64,000 nucleotides of DNA from contig JAVBQB010000002.1 in the NCBI GenBank assembly GCA_031549265.1, positions 883,242 through 947,241 of the forward strand. Direction: 5' to 3'. The translations under genes were made by a program, and so were the position numbers. Shown here in pieces: positions 18,047-26,236 of the stretch. The notes under the pieces are model-generated. The model made no database searches. It saw only the letters and a list, made by a program, of their open reading frames with translations, and had not been told where the DNA came from. Position 1 is the first letter of the stretch; each line of letters begins with the position of its first letter. The DNA comes from JAVBQB01 sp031549265 (lineage in GTDB: Bacteria; Bacillota; Clostridia; Oscillospirales; JAVBQB01).

Positions 18047-19055
18047 TGTTCTCGTCGCATTTTTTATCTCTCTTGGAGTCACCGCCATTTCCGGGGCAAT
18101 AATTATACCTATATTACGCAGGATAAAAGCCGGACAGAGTATCCGCGAGGTCGGACCCAAATGGCATATGACCAAACAGGGCACGCCGACGATGGGCGGC
18201 ATAATATTTATACTGGGTATAACTGCAGCCGTAGTTTTCACTGGCATCGAAAAGCTGATGGACGGCGATTTTTCAATCCTTTTCGTGCCAGCGTTTGCGA
18301 TTGTTTTCGGAATTATCGGATTTATCGACGATTTTGTCAAAGTGGTCAAAAAGCGCAATCTGGGACTTACCAGCCTGCAAAAGCTCATTTTGCAGCTGTC
18401 GGCGTCGGGCGCTTTCGTCGCCCTGCTGCGTTACTTCGGCTTCGTAACTCCCAACGTTTATATACCGTTTGTCGGGGTCACGGTTCCGATTGAATGGCTG
18501 GTGTACACGATCCTGGCGCTGCTTTACGTGGTCGGGTTTGTCAACGCTGTCAACCTCACGGACGGAGTGGACGGCTTGGCGACAGGGGTGACGCTGCCAA
18601 TAGCGGTATTCTTTGTCTTTTTGTCCCTTCAATGGTCGGGCACAGGTTTTGAATTCGGAACGGAAGCGCCGGCGGGGGCGGTATTCGCCGCCGCGCTCGC
18701 GGGCGGATTGCTCGGGTTTTTGATATACAACTTCAACCCGGCAAAGGTGTTTATGGGTGACACCGGTTCATTGTATCTCGGAGGCGCGGTTTGCGGGCTG
18801 GCTTTGATGAACGACGCTCCGCTCCTTTTGATTCCACTAGGAGCTGTATACCTGATCGAGATAATTTCGGTCATTATCCAGGTGGTCTACTTTAAGCTGA
18901 GCGGTGGTAAGAGGGTATTTAAGATGACCCCGATACATCACCACTTCGAGATGAGCGGCTGGGGCGAGAAAAAGCTGTTCTTTGTTTTTATGGGAATCAC
19001 GGTTGTCATGTGCGTCGTAACCTGGTTAGGCGTGTGCTCTCGGTACCAGGTATGA
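18033..19055 (+). CDS. mraY: Phospho-N-acetylmuramoyl-pentapeptide transferase MraY
   Basis: Integral membrane enzyme that makes lipid I from UDP-MurNAc-pentapeptide and undecaprenyl phosphate. Ten or so membrane segments are visible. Signature regions include KQGTPTMGGI near residue 47, FIDDFVK near 93, NAVNLTDGVDGLA near 171, and MTPIHHHFE near 302. Two starts are possible, ATG 18033 and ATG 18039; the AGGGAGG at 18023-18029 is better spaced for 18039. In most dcw clusters murD follows; here ftsW does. Confidence 0.96.
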   Translation: MQMDNVLVAFFISLGVTAISGAIIIPILRRIKAGQSIREVGPKWHMTKQGTPTMGGIIFILGITAAVVFTGIEKLMDGDFSILFVPAFAIVFGIIGFIDDFVKVVKKRNLGLTSLQKLILQLSASGAFVALLRYFGFVTPNVYIPFVGVTVPIEWLVYTILALLYVVGFVNAVNLTDGVDGLATGVTLPIAVFFVFLSLQWSGTGFEFGTEAPAGAVFAAALAGGLLGFLIYNFNPAKVFMGDTGSLYLGGAVCGLALMNDAPLLLIPLGAVYLIEIISVIIQVVYFKLSGGKRVFKMTPIHHHFEMSGWGEKKLFFVFMGITVVMCVVTWLGVCSRYQV

Positions 19056-19069
19056 GGAGGCGGTGAGCT

Positions 19070-20221
19070 TTGGAAGAAATCAGGCGTCTGCGGGCTGAAG
19101 AGTTTAAGCAGACAAAAACCGAGCGAGGCCCAATGGATTTGCCGTTTGCGCTGCTCACGCTGCTGATACTGGGCATCGGGATTGTCATGATGTTTTCGGC
19201 CAGCTACGCATCGGCATATTACACTTTTCAAGGCAATTCAGTTCATTTCTTCGCCAGACAGTCATTGTTTGCGCTGATTGGCATTATTGCAATGATAGTT
19301 ATTTCGTACTACGACTACAGAAAACTCAACAAATGGGCGATATGGCTGCTGCTGGTCTCGATTGTTCTTTTGATTCTGGTTTTGATAATCGGAACCGAGG
19401 TCAAGGGAGCGCGCCGCTGGATCAATATCGGAGAGTTCGGATTCCAGCCGTCGGAAATAGCCAAAATCGCGGTGGTACTCTGCTTTTCAACCATGATATG
19501 TATGTTCAAGGAACGAATGAAGACGTTCAAGTACGGAATAGTTCCTTTCGGGCTTATCCTTATGGTTATCGCAGTCCTGATGATTCCGCAGCCGCACTTT
19601 TCGGGAACTATCCTGATCATTGCGACGGGAGCTGCTCTAATGTTTGTCGGCGGTGTGCATTTGGGCTGGTTTGCCGGGATAGCGGCGTTTGGCGGCGCTG
19701 TCGGGTGGTTTTTAATGACCAACACGGCGCACTCGAGCAGCCGAATCTCGATATGGCTGGACCCGTTTTCGGATCCGCAGGACAAGGGCTTTCAAATCGT
19801 CCAGTCTCTGTTGGCGATCGGTTCGGGCGGCCCGATGGGGCTGGGGCTCGGCAAAAGCAGGCAGAAGTTCCTGTACCTGCCAGAACAGCAGAACGACTAC
19901 GTTTTCGCGATTGTGTGCGAAGAGTTGGGGATGCTCGGAGCCTGCGTGGTGCTATTCTTGTTCATGCTGCTCATTATCAGGGGATATTGGATCGCGCTGC
20001 ACGCGCGCGATAAATTCGGATCGCTGATTGTCACCGGTATCACAACGTTGCTGGCGATTCAGACGTTTTTGAACGTCGCCGTTGTAACAAATCTGATCCC
20101 GAGTACGGGAATTCCGCTGCCGTTTTTCAGTTATGGAGGTACGTCACTGATGATCCAGCTTGCCGAAATGGGAATTGTGCTCAGTGTATCGAGGTTTATA
20201 CCCGCGCCAAAATCCGGGTAA
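19070..20221 (+). CDS. ftsW: FtsW/SpoVE-type lipid II polymerase
   Basis: SEDS-family glycosyltransferase working with the class B PBP encoded upstream. It has about ten membrane segments and family blocks FSASYASAYY near residue 42, GARRWINIGEFGFQPSE near 113, LGLGKSRQKFLYLPEQQNDY (about 260-280), and STGIPLPFFSYGG near 343. The cytoplasmic N-terminus is basic. The start is TTG 19070 behind GGAGGCGGTGAG; no ATG lies before the first membrane segment except Met22. Whether it serves vegetative division, sporulation or both cannot be told. Confidence 0.93.
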   Translation: MEEIRRLRAEEFKQTKTERGPMDLPFALLTLLILGIGIVMMFSASYASAYYTFQGNSVHFFARQSLFALIGIIAMIVISYYDYRKLNKWAIWLLLVSIVLLILVLIIGTEVKGARRWINIGEFGFQPSEIAKIAVVLCFSTMICMFKERMKTFKYGIVPFGLILMVIAVLMIPQPHFSGTILIIATGAALMFVGGVHLGWFAGIAAFGGAVGWFLMTNTAHSSSRISIWLDPFSDPQDKGFQIVQSLLAIGSGGPMGLGLGKSRQKFLYLPEQQNDYVFAIVCEELGMLGACVVLFLFMLLIIRGYWIALHARDKFGSLIVTGITTLLAIQTFLNVAVVTNLIPSTGIPLPFFSYGGTSLMIQLAEMGIVLSVSRFIPAPKSG

Positions 20222-20280
20222 CCGAGTTTCCGCACAATTTCCGCGCAAATTGAGAGGCTGACGAATGGGAGGGTATCGCC

Positions 20281-21402
20281 ATCAGAGTTCTATTTGCCTG
20301 CGGTGGTACGGGAGGACATATCAATCCGGCGCTCGCGGTCGCGAAATTGCTGCGTGACCGGCGGCCGGACGTGGTGATCGCTTTTGCCGGTTCACCTGAC
20401 GGCATGGAGTCCAAGCTCGTGCCGCGGGAAGGATTTGAGCTGAAAACCGTCGACATCCACTCATTCAAAAGAAGTATTACTCCAAAAGCGATTTACAGGA
20501 ATATCAAGGTAGTTATCGGAATTTCGAGCTCGATGCGTCAGGCTCGCGAAATAATCGAGCAGTTCAGGCCTGATGTCGTCGTCGGAACCGGGGGATACGC
20601 CTCATATCCGGTTGTGTCCCAAGCGGCGAAAATGAAGATTCCGACAGCGATTCACGAATCCAACGCCGTGCCGGGACTGACCACATCGCTTCTCGCGAAA
20701 AAAGTAGATTCTGTAATGGTCAGTCTCTCCGACAGCGTATCGTTCTATAAGCGGCGTGACGCGGTGCAAGTTACCGGCACGCCTGTCAGGGAAGAGTTCA
20801 TATATACAAAAAAAGAAGAAGCCCGTGTGCGTCTCGGCATCCGGCTTCCTCTGGTCGTATCTTATTGGGGATCTCTCGGCGCGCGCGAAATGAACAAAAA
20901 GATCGCGGATTTTATTAAACTTGAAGCGGGTAACGGCAATTTTCATCACATCCACGCGACCGGCTCGTTTGGATACCGCTGGATGCCGGCGCTGGTGCGG
21001 GACTTGGGAGTAAATCTCGCGGATTACCCCAATATCGAGCTTGTGGAGTATATTTACGATATGCCGTCGGTTATGAACGCCGCCGACCTGATTATTTGCA
21101 GGGCGGGCGCGTCGACCATCAGCGAGCTGACGACAGTCGCGACCCCGGCTATAATGATACCTTCGCCAAACGTCGCCGGCAACCATCAGCACAAAAACGC
21201 GGCGGTGCTGGCCAAGCGCGGAGCGGCGGTTGTAATGGGCGAAAAGGACTGCACTGGCCGGATACTATACGATAAGGTAACCGAGCTGCTTTCCTCTCCG
21301 GACGTGCTGGCCGGGATGGCCGAGAACCTTCGGGACATGGCAATACTGGATTCGACCGAAAGAATATATAATAATGTCCTGAGCCTTGCAAACGGGAGAT
21401 AA
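20281..21402 (+). CDS. murG: MurG (lipid II synthase) with an apparent ATC start codon
   Basis: MurG transfers GlcNAc from UDP-GlcNAc to lipid I on the cytoplasmic face. The indispensable N-terminal motif GGTGGH is encoded at 20302-20319, upstream of the first conventional start (TTG 20347). In this frame the nearest upstream stop is TGA 20251, and no ATG, GTG or TTG lies between it and the motif. GGGAGGG (20267-20273) is ideally placed 7 bases before ATC 20281, and starting there gives I/M-R-V-L-F-A-C, which aligns with the usual MurG N-terminus. Later motifs (IHESNAVPG, CRAGASTISEL, NHQHKNA) are normal. 373 residues. Confidence 0.93.
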   Translation: MRVLFACGGTGGHINPALAVAKLLRDRRPDVVIAFAGSPDGMESKLVPREGFELKTVDIHSFKRSITPKAIYRNIKVVIGISSSMRQAREIIEQFRPDVVVGTGGYASYPVVSQAAKMKIPTAIHESNAVPGLTTSLLAKKVDSVMVSLSDSVSFYKRRDAVQVTGTPVREEFIYTKKEEARVRLGIRLPLVVSYWGSLGAREMNKKIADFIKLEAGNGNFHHIHATGSFGYRWMPALVRDLGVNLADYPNIELVEYIYDMPSVMNAADLIICRAGASTISELTTVATPAIMIPSPNVAGNHQHKNAAVLAKRGAAVVMGEKDCTGRILYDKVTELLSSPDVLAGMAENLRDMAILDSTERIYNNVLSLANGR

Positions 21403-21574
21403 TCTGAAAAAGCCGCAAGGAACGCAATCAAAGACTTCGGCTCACTCGAATGAATCGCTTTTGCCGGTATTTAAGCATCCTTTTTAGGATTCAGGACTCA
21501 TTTGTAGAAGAATCTGACCTTCTCCCGATAATAACCAAATCACATAATTTTCGGTCATAGCATAGTATGTGCTA

Positions 21575-21588
21575 GGTGTAATTACACC
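21575..21588. promoter_or_regulatory. Perfect 14-bp palindrome upstream of murA
   Basis: GGTGTAATTACACC, 60 bases before the murA start, in a 245-base gap between murG and murA. A possible -10 (TAGTAT, 21563-21568) lies just upstream but its -35 is poor. It looks like an operator half-site pair, but the binding protein is unknown. Confidence 0.5.
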
Positions 21589-21647
21589 AAAATTTGCAAC
21601 CGGCAGTGAGACTCATACATATGCCGGCCTATGCGGGGGACTGGAAT

Positions 21648-22910
21648 ATGAGCGTACTTCTCATCGACGGAGGGAGAAAACTTGAAGGAAGTGTCAGAGT
21701 ACACGGCGCCAAGAACAGCGTGCTTCCGATACTGGCCGCGACAATTCTTAACAGTGGAATAAACATAATCGAGAACTGCCCGAGACTAAAGGACGTTGAA
21801 TCCTCGGTGGATATCCTTCGCCACCTTGGGTGTTCGGTAGAGCGGGACGGAGACACGCTCATCGTCGATTCGTCAGGTATGTGCAGGGCATATATTCCGC
21901 ATAACTTGATGCGCGAAATGAGATCATCGGTTATTTTTCTCGGAGCGATCATAGCGCGGACAGGAGAGGCGGCCATGAGCCACCCTGGCGGATGCGAGCT
22001 TGGGCCCCGTCCGATTGATTTACATATTGACGCCTTTAAGAAACTTGGTGTGTGTGTTAACATGGAAGAAGGCGGCAACATCGTGTGCAAAGCCGGAAGA
22101 ATGGTTGGTCGCGAAATATCGCTGTCCATACCGAGCGTCGGCGCGACCGAAAACATTATGCTGCTTGCCTGCGCCTGCAAAGGAACCACAACAATCAGCA
22201 ACGCGGCCAGAGAACCGGAAATCGAAGATCTGCAAAACTATTTGAGCGAGCTCGGTGTGCGCGTATCGGGCGCCGGCAGCTCAACCGTGACAATTGAAGG
22301 CTGTGCCGTGTTCAATGACGCGAGACACAGGGTTATTGGCGACAGAATTGTCGCGGCTACATATTTATCAGCAGCCGCAATTGTGGGCGGAAACATCAAG
22401 GTAACCGATGTCGATCCCAATCACCTGACGAAGGTGCTTTCCATCCTGGCGGAATACGGGTGCGATGTGGAAACGACAAAGAACAGTATTTCTCTCGGCA
22501 GACAGTCCGATCTTGTCGCGGCAAAGCCGATAAGAACAATGCCTTATCCCGGATTTCCGACCGACGCTCAGGCTCCGATCATGGCTGTCGCGACCAGGGC
22601 GGGCGGAACCACCGTCTTTGTAGAAAATATATTCGAGGTGCGCTACAGACATGTCAGCGAACTTGTGCGGATGGGTGCGGATATCAGGACGGAAGGCAGA
22701 GTGGCGATCGTCAGCGGAGTACCGGCGCTTTACGGCGCGTCGGTCAGATCCACAGACCTGCGTGGAGGCGCGTCGCTGATTGTGGCGGCGCTGGGAGCGA
22801 TCGGAAGCAGCGAAATCTCCGGTTTGGAGCACGTTGACCGGGGGTACGAATGCATTGAGGACGCGCTGGGTTCGCTGGGCGCGAGTATTAAAAGAGTAAA
22901 TAACAGCTAA
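21648..22910 (+). CDS. murA: UDP-N-acetylglucosamine 1-carboxyvinyltransferase MurA
   Basis: First committed enzyme of peptidoglycan synthesis, joining PEP to UDP-GlcNAc. VHGAKNSVLPILAA (near residue 15-30) holds the catalytic-lysine region and PGGCELGPRPIDLH carries the active-site Cys near position 116, so fosfomycin binding would be expected. 420 residues. ATG 21648 has GCGGGGGA 7 bases upstream. Two in-frame earlier starts at 21594 and 21621 lack both a site and family resemblance. Confidence 0.95.
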   Translation: MSVLLIDGGRKLEGSVRVHGAKNSVLPILAATILNSGINIIENCPRLKDVESSVDILRHLGCSVERDGDTLIVDSSGMCRAYIPHNLMREMRSSVIFLGAIIARTGEAAMSHPGGCELGPRPIDLHIDAFKKLGVCVNMEEGGNIVCKAGRMVGREISLSIPSVGATENIMLLACACKGTTTISNAAREPEIEDLQNYLSELGVRVSGAGSSTVTIEGCAVFNDARHRVIGDRIVAATYLSAAAIVGGNIKVTDVDPNHLTKVLSILAEYGCDVETTKNSISLGRQSDLVAAKPIRTMPYPGFPTDAQAPIMAVATRAGGTTVFVENIFEVRYRHVSELVRMGADIRTEGRVAIVSGVPALYGASVRSTDLRGGASLIVAALGAIGSSEISGLEHVDRGYECIEDALGSLGASIKRVNNS

Positions 22911-22928
22911 TCGACAGCTGGAGGTTTG

Positions 22929-23705
22929 ATGGCACGAAACGGAAGACGAAGCGGCCGCACTGGAAGTCGCGGCCGAAAAAGAACCAGAAGATCGAGGTTC
23001 AGCATATTGTATAAAGCCGCGGCGCTCGTTGCCATAGTCGCGGCTATTGTATTTGGTCTGTCCGTTTTCTTTCGGATAAATACTATTGAAGTAATCGGCA
23101 TTTCACGCTATAACGCCGAAGAAATCAAAGGCGCCTGCGGGATCAAAATCGGAGACAATTTGCTTCTTCTGGACAAGATAGCTGGCGTGGAAAAGCTGTT
23201 TAAGGACTATCCGTATATTAAGGAAGTCAAGCTTCTCCGCAGCCTGCCGGACAAGCTTGTCATCTCGGTGACTGAATCCAAGCCGGTCGCTTATGTCAGC
23301 TCTGAAAAAGAATCCTGGCTGATTGATATTGACGGCAGACTGCTGGAATCGGTTCCTCCGACAGAGCTGAGCAAGTATTGCAGGGTGACCGGCATGACGA
23401 TAGTCGGAGCCGAGGTTGGCGGGGAGCTGTATGTTACCGAGGATCAGGAAGGCAGGGAGAAGACGCTCGTCAGCGTTTTGTCTGTGTTTGCAGACCTGAT
23501 GGCCGACATGCGCTGGATAGATATGTCAAAGGATTATGACGTTCGGATGCAATATGGAGACAGAATTCAAATAAAGTTGGGCGTGCCCACTGAATTGGAC
23601 AAAAAGCGCCAGTTTTTTGACGCGGTAATTAATTCGGTAGATAAAAACAATAATATTATTCTGGACATATCCGACGCGAAAGTGGTTCGTGAGATTCCGA
23701 ACTGA
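22929..23705 (+). CDS. ftsQ: FtsQ/DivIB septal protein
   Basis: Bitopic divisome protein. A basic N-terminus (R/K-rich, residues 1-30), one membrane segment at about 37-56, then a POTRA domain (IEVIGISRYNAEEIKGACGI) and the beta domain. It scaffolds FtsL/DivIC and regulates septal wall synthesis. ATG 22929 lies close behind CTGGAGG; TTG 22926 is adjacent. 258 residues. It is the last gene before the ftsZ promoter. Confidence 0.9.
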   Translation: MARNGRRSGRTGSRGRKRTRRSRFSILYKAAALVAIVAAIVFGLSVFFRINTIEVIGISRYNAEEIKGACGIKIGDNLLLLDKIAGVEKLFKDYPYIKEVKLLRSLPDKLVISVTESKPVAYVSSEKESWLIDIDGRLLESVPPTELSKYCRVTGMTIVGAEVGGELYVTEDQEGREKTLVSVLSVFADLMADMRWIDMSKDYDVRMQYGDRIQIKLGVPTELDKKRQFFDAVINSVDKNNNIILDISDAKVVREIPN

Positions 23706-23877
23706 TTTAGAAATCATAAAAAGCGTCTTGGCCGATGGGGTTTGTAATTTGACATAATACATTACCCAAGTAATTCGACAGAAACCGCGACACTTCGACT
23801 ATTTAGAACAAGTAGACCGAAAATTACTGTCAGAAAAATATTTATCCAAATTTATTATCAAAATAACCTCAAAGCTA

Positions 23878-23906
23878 TTGACCTAAGCTAAAAAAAAGAT
23901 TACAAT
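23878..23906 (+). promoter_or_regulatory. Sigma-A promoter of ftsZ
   Basis: TTGACC (23878-23883), 17-base A-rich spacer, TACAAT (23901-23906). Close to consensus, so ftsZ has its own promoter rather than depending only on read-through. Confidence 0.8.
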
Positions 23907-23935
23907 ATGGTGACAGAGGATAACTTTAGCAACTA

Positions 23936-23953
23936 TAAAGTCGATAGACTTTA
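23936..23953. repeat. Inverted repeat in the ftsZ leader
   Basis: TAAAGTC-GATA-GACTTTA, about 25 bases after the predicted transcription start. Either a small operator or a weak RNA hairpin. Confidence 0.5.
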
Positions 23954-24075
23954 CAATATATAATTAACATAAATCGTTGAGTTGATTTAATACTGGGACG
24001 CCGCTCTCCATTAACGCGGCACCGCGTGTGCGGAATTCTGCCGGGAATTTCATCTTTGCGGAGCTTGGAGGAAAT

Positions 24076-25173
24076 ATGCCATTTGTAATGGACGTTGGAG
24101 CAAATAATGACGCTGTTATTAAGGTCATCGGTGTAGGCGGCGGCGGTAACAATGTCGTTAATCGTATGATCGCATCGGGTGTAAGGGGCGTCGAGTTTAT
24201 TGCCGTTAATACGGACAAGCAGCATCTGAACTGCTCTAGTGCCACAGTTAAGATCCAGATTGGTGAAAAACTGACTAGCGGACTGGGCGCTGGTTCCGAT
24301 CCGGAAATCGGGCGCAAATCCGCCGAGGAAAGCCGCGCTCAAATTGCGCGGATTATTGAGAATGCCCATATGGTGTTTATTACGGCGGGTATGGGCGGAG
24401 GGACCGGAACCGGTGCCGCGCCGATTGTCGCCGACGTTGCCCGGGAAGCGGGCGTGCTGACTGTGGGCGTGGTAACCAAGCCGTTTGGGTTTGAAGGCAA
24501 GCGCCGTATGGATCAGGCTGAGCAGGGCATCGACGAAATGCATGCTCGCGTTGATTCGCTGATCGTTATTCCCAACGAGAAGCTGAAAGAGGTCTCAGAA
24601 CAGAAAATTTCTTTCATGAACGCGTTTGAAATCGCCGACGACGTTCTGGTTCAGGCGGTACAGAGCATTACTGACCTTATCACAATGACCGCTCTGATTA
24701 ATCTCGACTTTGCGGACGTCCGCGCCATCACGAAAAATGCCGGTTTCGCGCATATGGGCGTCGGCCGCGGCACGGGTAAAACAAAGGCGGAGGACGCCGC
24801 CAACATGGCTATCAACAGTAAGCTGCTAGAAACCACGATTAACGGAGCCAAGGGCGTGCTTATAAATGTCACCGGCGCTCCCGATATGCTGCTGGAGGAT
24901 GTCGATATGGCCGCCGACCTTGTGCGCCAGGCCGCGCATAAGGACGCGCACATCATCTTCGGTGCGGCTGTTGAGGAGACTTTGTCGGACGAGCTTAAGG
25001 TAACGGTCATCGCCACCGGCTTTGAAGAACCCAACACGCTGACTGCCGACAACAGCGGCATGTACACTTCCACAGCCGAGGCAATAAAAGGTCCGCTGAA
25101 TGAACCTGTTATTGAAGATGAGGAAGAGGATCCGTTCGATCCAATTTTCCGAATTTTTAACAGCAAGAAATGA
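24076..25173 (+). CDS. ftsZ: Cell division protein FtsZ
   Basis: Tubulin-like GTPase that forms the Z ring. IKVIGVGGGGNN is at residues about 12-24 and the tubulin signature GGGTGTGAAP near 108-117. The synergy-loop block reads NLDFADVRAITKNAGFAHMG, where many homologues have IMSNxGxALMG, a noticeable variation. The C-terminus ends DPFDPIFRIFNSKK, an acidic-then-hydrophobic tail in place of the usual IPxFLR peptide. ATG 24076 behind TTGGAGG is the start; the upstream in-frame start at 24028 is unlikely. 365 residues. No ftsA is present. Confidence 0.97.
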   Translation: MPFVMDVGANNDAVIKVIGVGGGGNNVVNRMIASGVRGVEFIAVNTDKQHLNCSSATVKIQIGEKLTSGLGAGSDPEIGRKSAEESRAQIARIIENAHMVFITAGMGGGTGTGAAPIVADVAREAGVLTVGVVTKPFGFEGKRRMDQAEQGIDEMHARVDSLIVIPNEKLKEVSEQKISFMNAFEIADDVLVQAVQSITDLITMTALINLDFADVRAITKNAGFAHMGVGRGTGKTKAEDAANMAINSKLLETTINGAKGVLINVTGAPDMLLEDVDMAADLVRQAAHKDAHIIFGAAVEETLSDELKVTVIATGFEEPNTLTADNSGMYTSTAEAIKGPLNEPVIEDEEEDPFDPIFRIFNSKK

Positions 25174-25177
25174 TATT

Positions 25178-25207
25178 AGCGCCGAGCATAACAAAATGCT
25201 CGGCGCT
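25178..25207 (+). terminator. 12-bp hairpin between ftsZ and corA
   Basis: AGCGCCGAGCAT, loop AACAAA, ATGCTCGGCGCT, starting 5 bases after the ftsZ stop. The stem is perfect but no T tract follows (TCTGAT), so it may act as an RNA 3'-end stabiliser or partial terminator. Confidence 0.55.
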
Positions 25208-25225
25208 TCTGATGGGAGTGACGGC

Positions 25226-26149
25226 ATGGTTGCGGTTTATAAATATATCGAGAACAAAATGACAGCAATAGACGAAATGCAGCCGGATTGCTGGATTAAC
25301 CTTGTCGCTCCGTCAGAAGAAGAGATCGACAGAGTTTCGCAAAATCTGAATATTGACAGGGCGTTCGTCTCCGCCGCGCTGGACGAAGAGGAAACCTCCC
25401 GTATTGAAGTTGAGGACGGACGAACATTAATTATCATCGACGTTCCGATTATTGAAAAGAGTGACGGTATCGCGGCATACGCGACGCTGCCGCTCGGCAT
25501 AATCGTCACTGAGGACAATATCGTTACCATATGCCTGAAGGAAACGCCGACACTCAGAGAATTCACAGACGGCATGGTCAAGGAAGCGAATCCGTCGCTG
25601 AAGACCAGATTCATTTTTACGATATTCCTTCGCGCGGCAAACCGCTTTCTGCAATATCTGCGAGACATCAACAAGCTCTCCTCAAATATTGAGCGCCAGC
25701 TGTACAAGTCGCAGCGGAACAAAGAACTCATCCAGCTGCTCGACCTGGAGAAATCACTGGTGTACTTTACAACATCGCTGAAAGCCGACGAGTTGACTCT
25801 GAACAAAATTCTCCGGGGCAGAATCATAAAACTGTATGAAGATGATCAGGATTTGCTTGAAGACGTTCTTATCGAGATCAAGCAGGCGATGGAGATGGCG
25901 GATATCTATTCGAGCATCCTCTCCGGAATGATGGACGCATTTGCCTCAGTTATCTCCAACAACCTGAACGTAATCATGAAAACGCTCACAAGCGTGACTA
26001 TTTTGATTACCATTCCAAACGTAATTTACGGATTTTTCGGCATGAACTTTTTCGAAGGGCCGGTTACCAACTGGTGGTTTCCGTTGGCGCTTTCGGTCTC
26101 CATAATGCTCGTCGCAGGATTTATTCTGAAACGAACCGGGCTGTTTTAG
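25226..26149 (+). CDS. corA: CorA-like magnesium/divalent cation channel
   Basis: Pentameric CorA-family channel. A long cytoplasmic N-terminal domain is followed by a stalk helix and two membrane segments near the end; the first ends in the hallmark GMNF (YGFFGMNF, near residues 268-275), then a short acidic loop and the second segment. ATG 25226 with GGGAGTG 7 bases upstream gives 308 residues. An in-frame start at 25100 would overlap ftsZ and include the hairpin, so it is rejected. Mg2+ is the likely ion; Co2+ or Ni2+ are possible. Confidence 0.88.
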   Translation: MVAVYKYIENKMTAIDEMQPDCWINLVAPSEEEIDRVSQNLNIDRAFVSAALDEEETSRIEVEDGRTLIIIDVPIIEKSDGIAAYATLPLGIIVTEDNIVTICLKETPTLREFTDGMVKEANPSLKTRFIFTIFLRAANRFLQYLRDINKLSSNIERQLYKSQRNKELIQLLDLEKSLVYFTTSLKADELTLNKILRGRIIKLYEDDQDLLEDVLIEIKQAMEMADIYSSILSGMMDAFASVISNNLNVIMKTLTSVTILITIPNVIYGFFGMNFFEGPVTNWWFPLALSVSIMLVAGFILKRTGLF

Positions 26150-26236
26150 CCGCCGCTGAGCAAACTAATGCGTTAATAAGACGCGGATTATTAAGGTGTG
26201 AATTTTGCGGCTGGAAGAGTGGGGATGTTAGTGAGT

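Larger units (their letters stand above)
23706..24075. other. Intergenic region ftsQ-ftsZ
   Basis: 370 AT-rich bases without a gene. It contains a strong sigma-A promoter (23878-23906) and a 7-bp inverted repeat (23936-23953). The 5' untranslated region of ftsZ would be about 160 bases. TTGACA at 23749-23754 has no partner -10. Confidence 0.75.

Noticed and set aside
20347..21402. murG starting at TTG 20347
   Set aside because: This would delete the GGTGGH motif needed for MurG activity and has no ribosome site.
23749..23754. TTGACA as an ftsZ promoter
   Set aside because: No -10 element at 16-18 bases; the TTGACC-N17-TACAAT pair further on is far better.
25100..25225. Longer CorA starting inside ftsZ
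   Set aside because: The extension overlaps ftsZ and the intergenic hairpin; a good ribosome site precedes ATG 25226.
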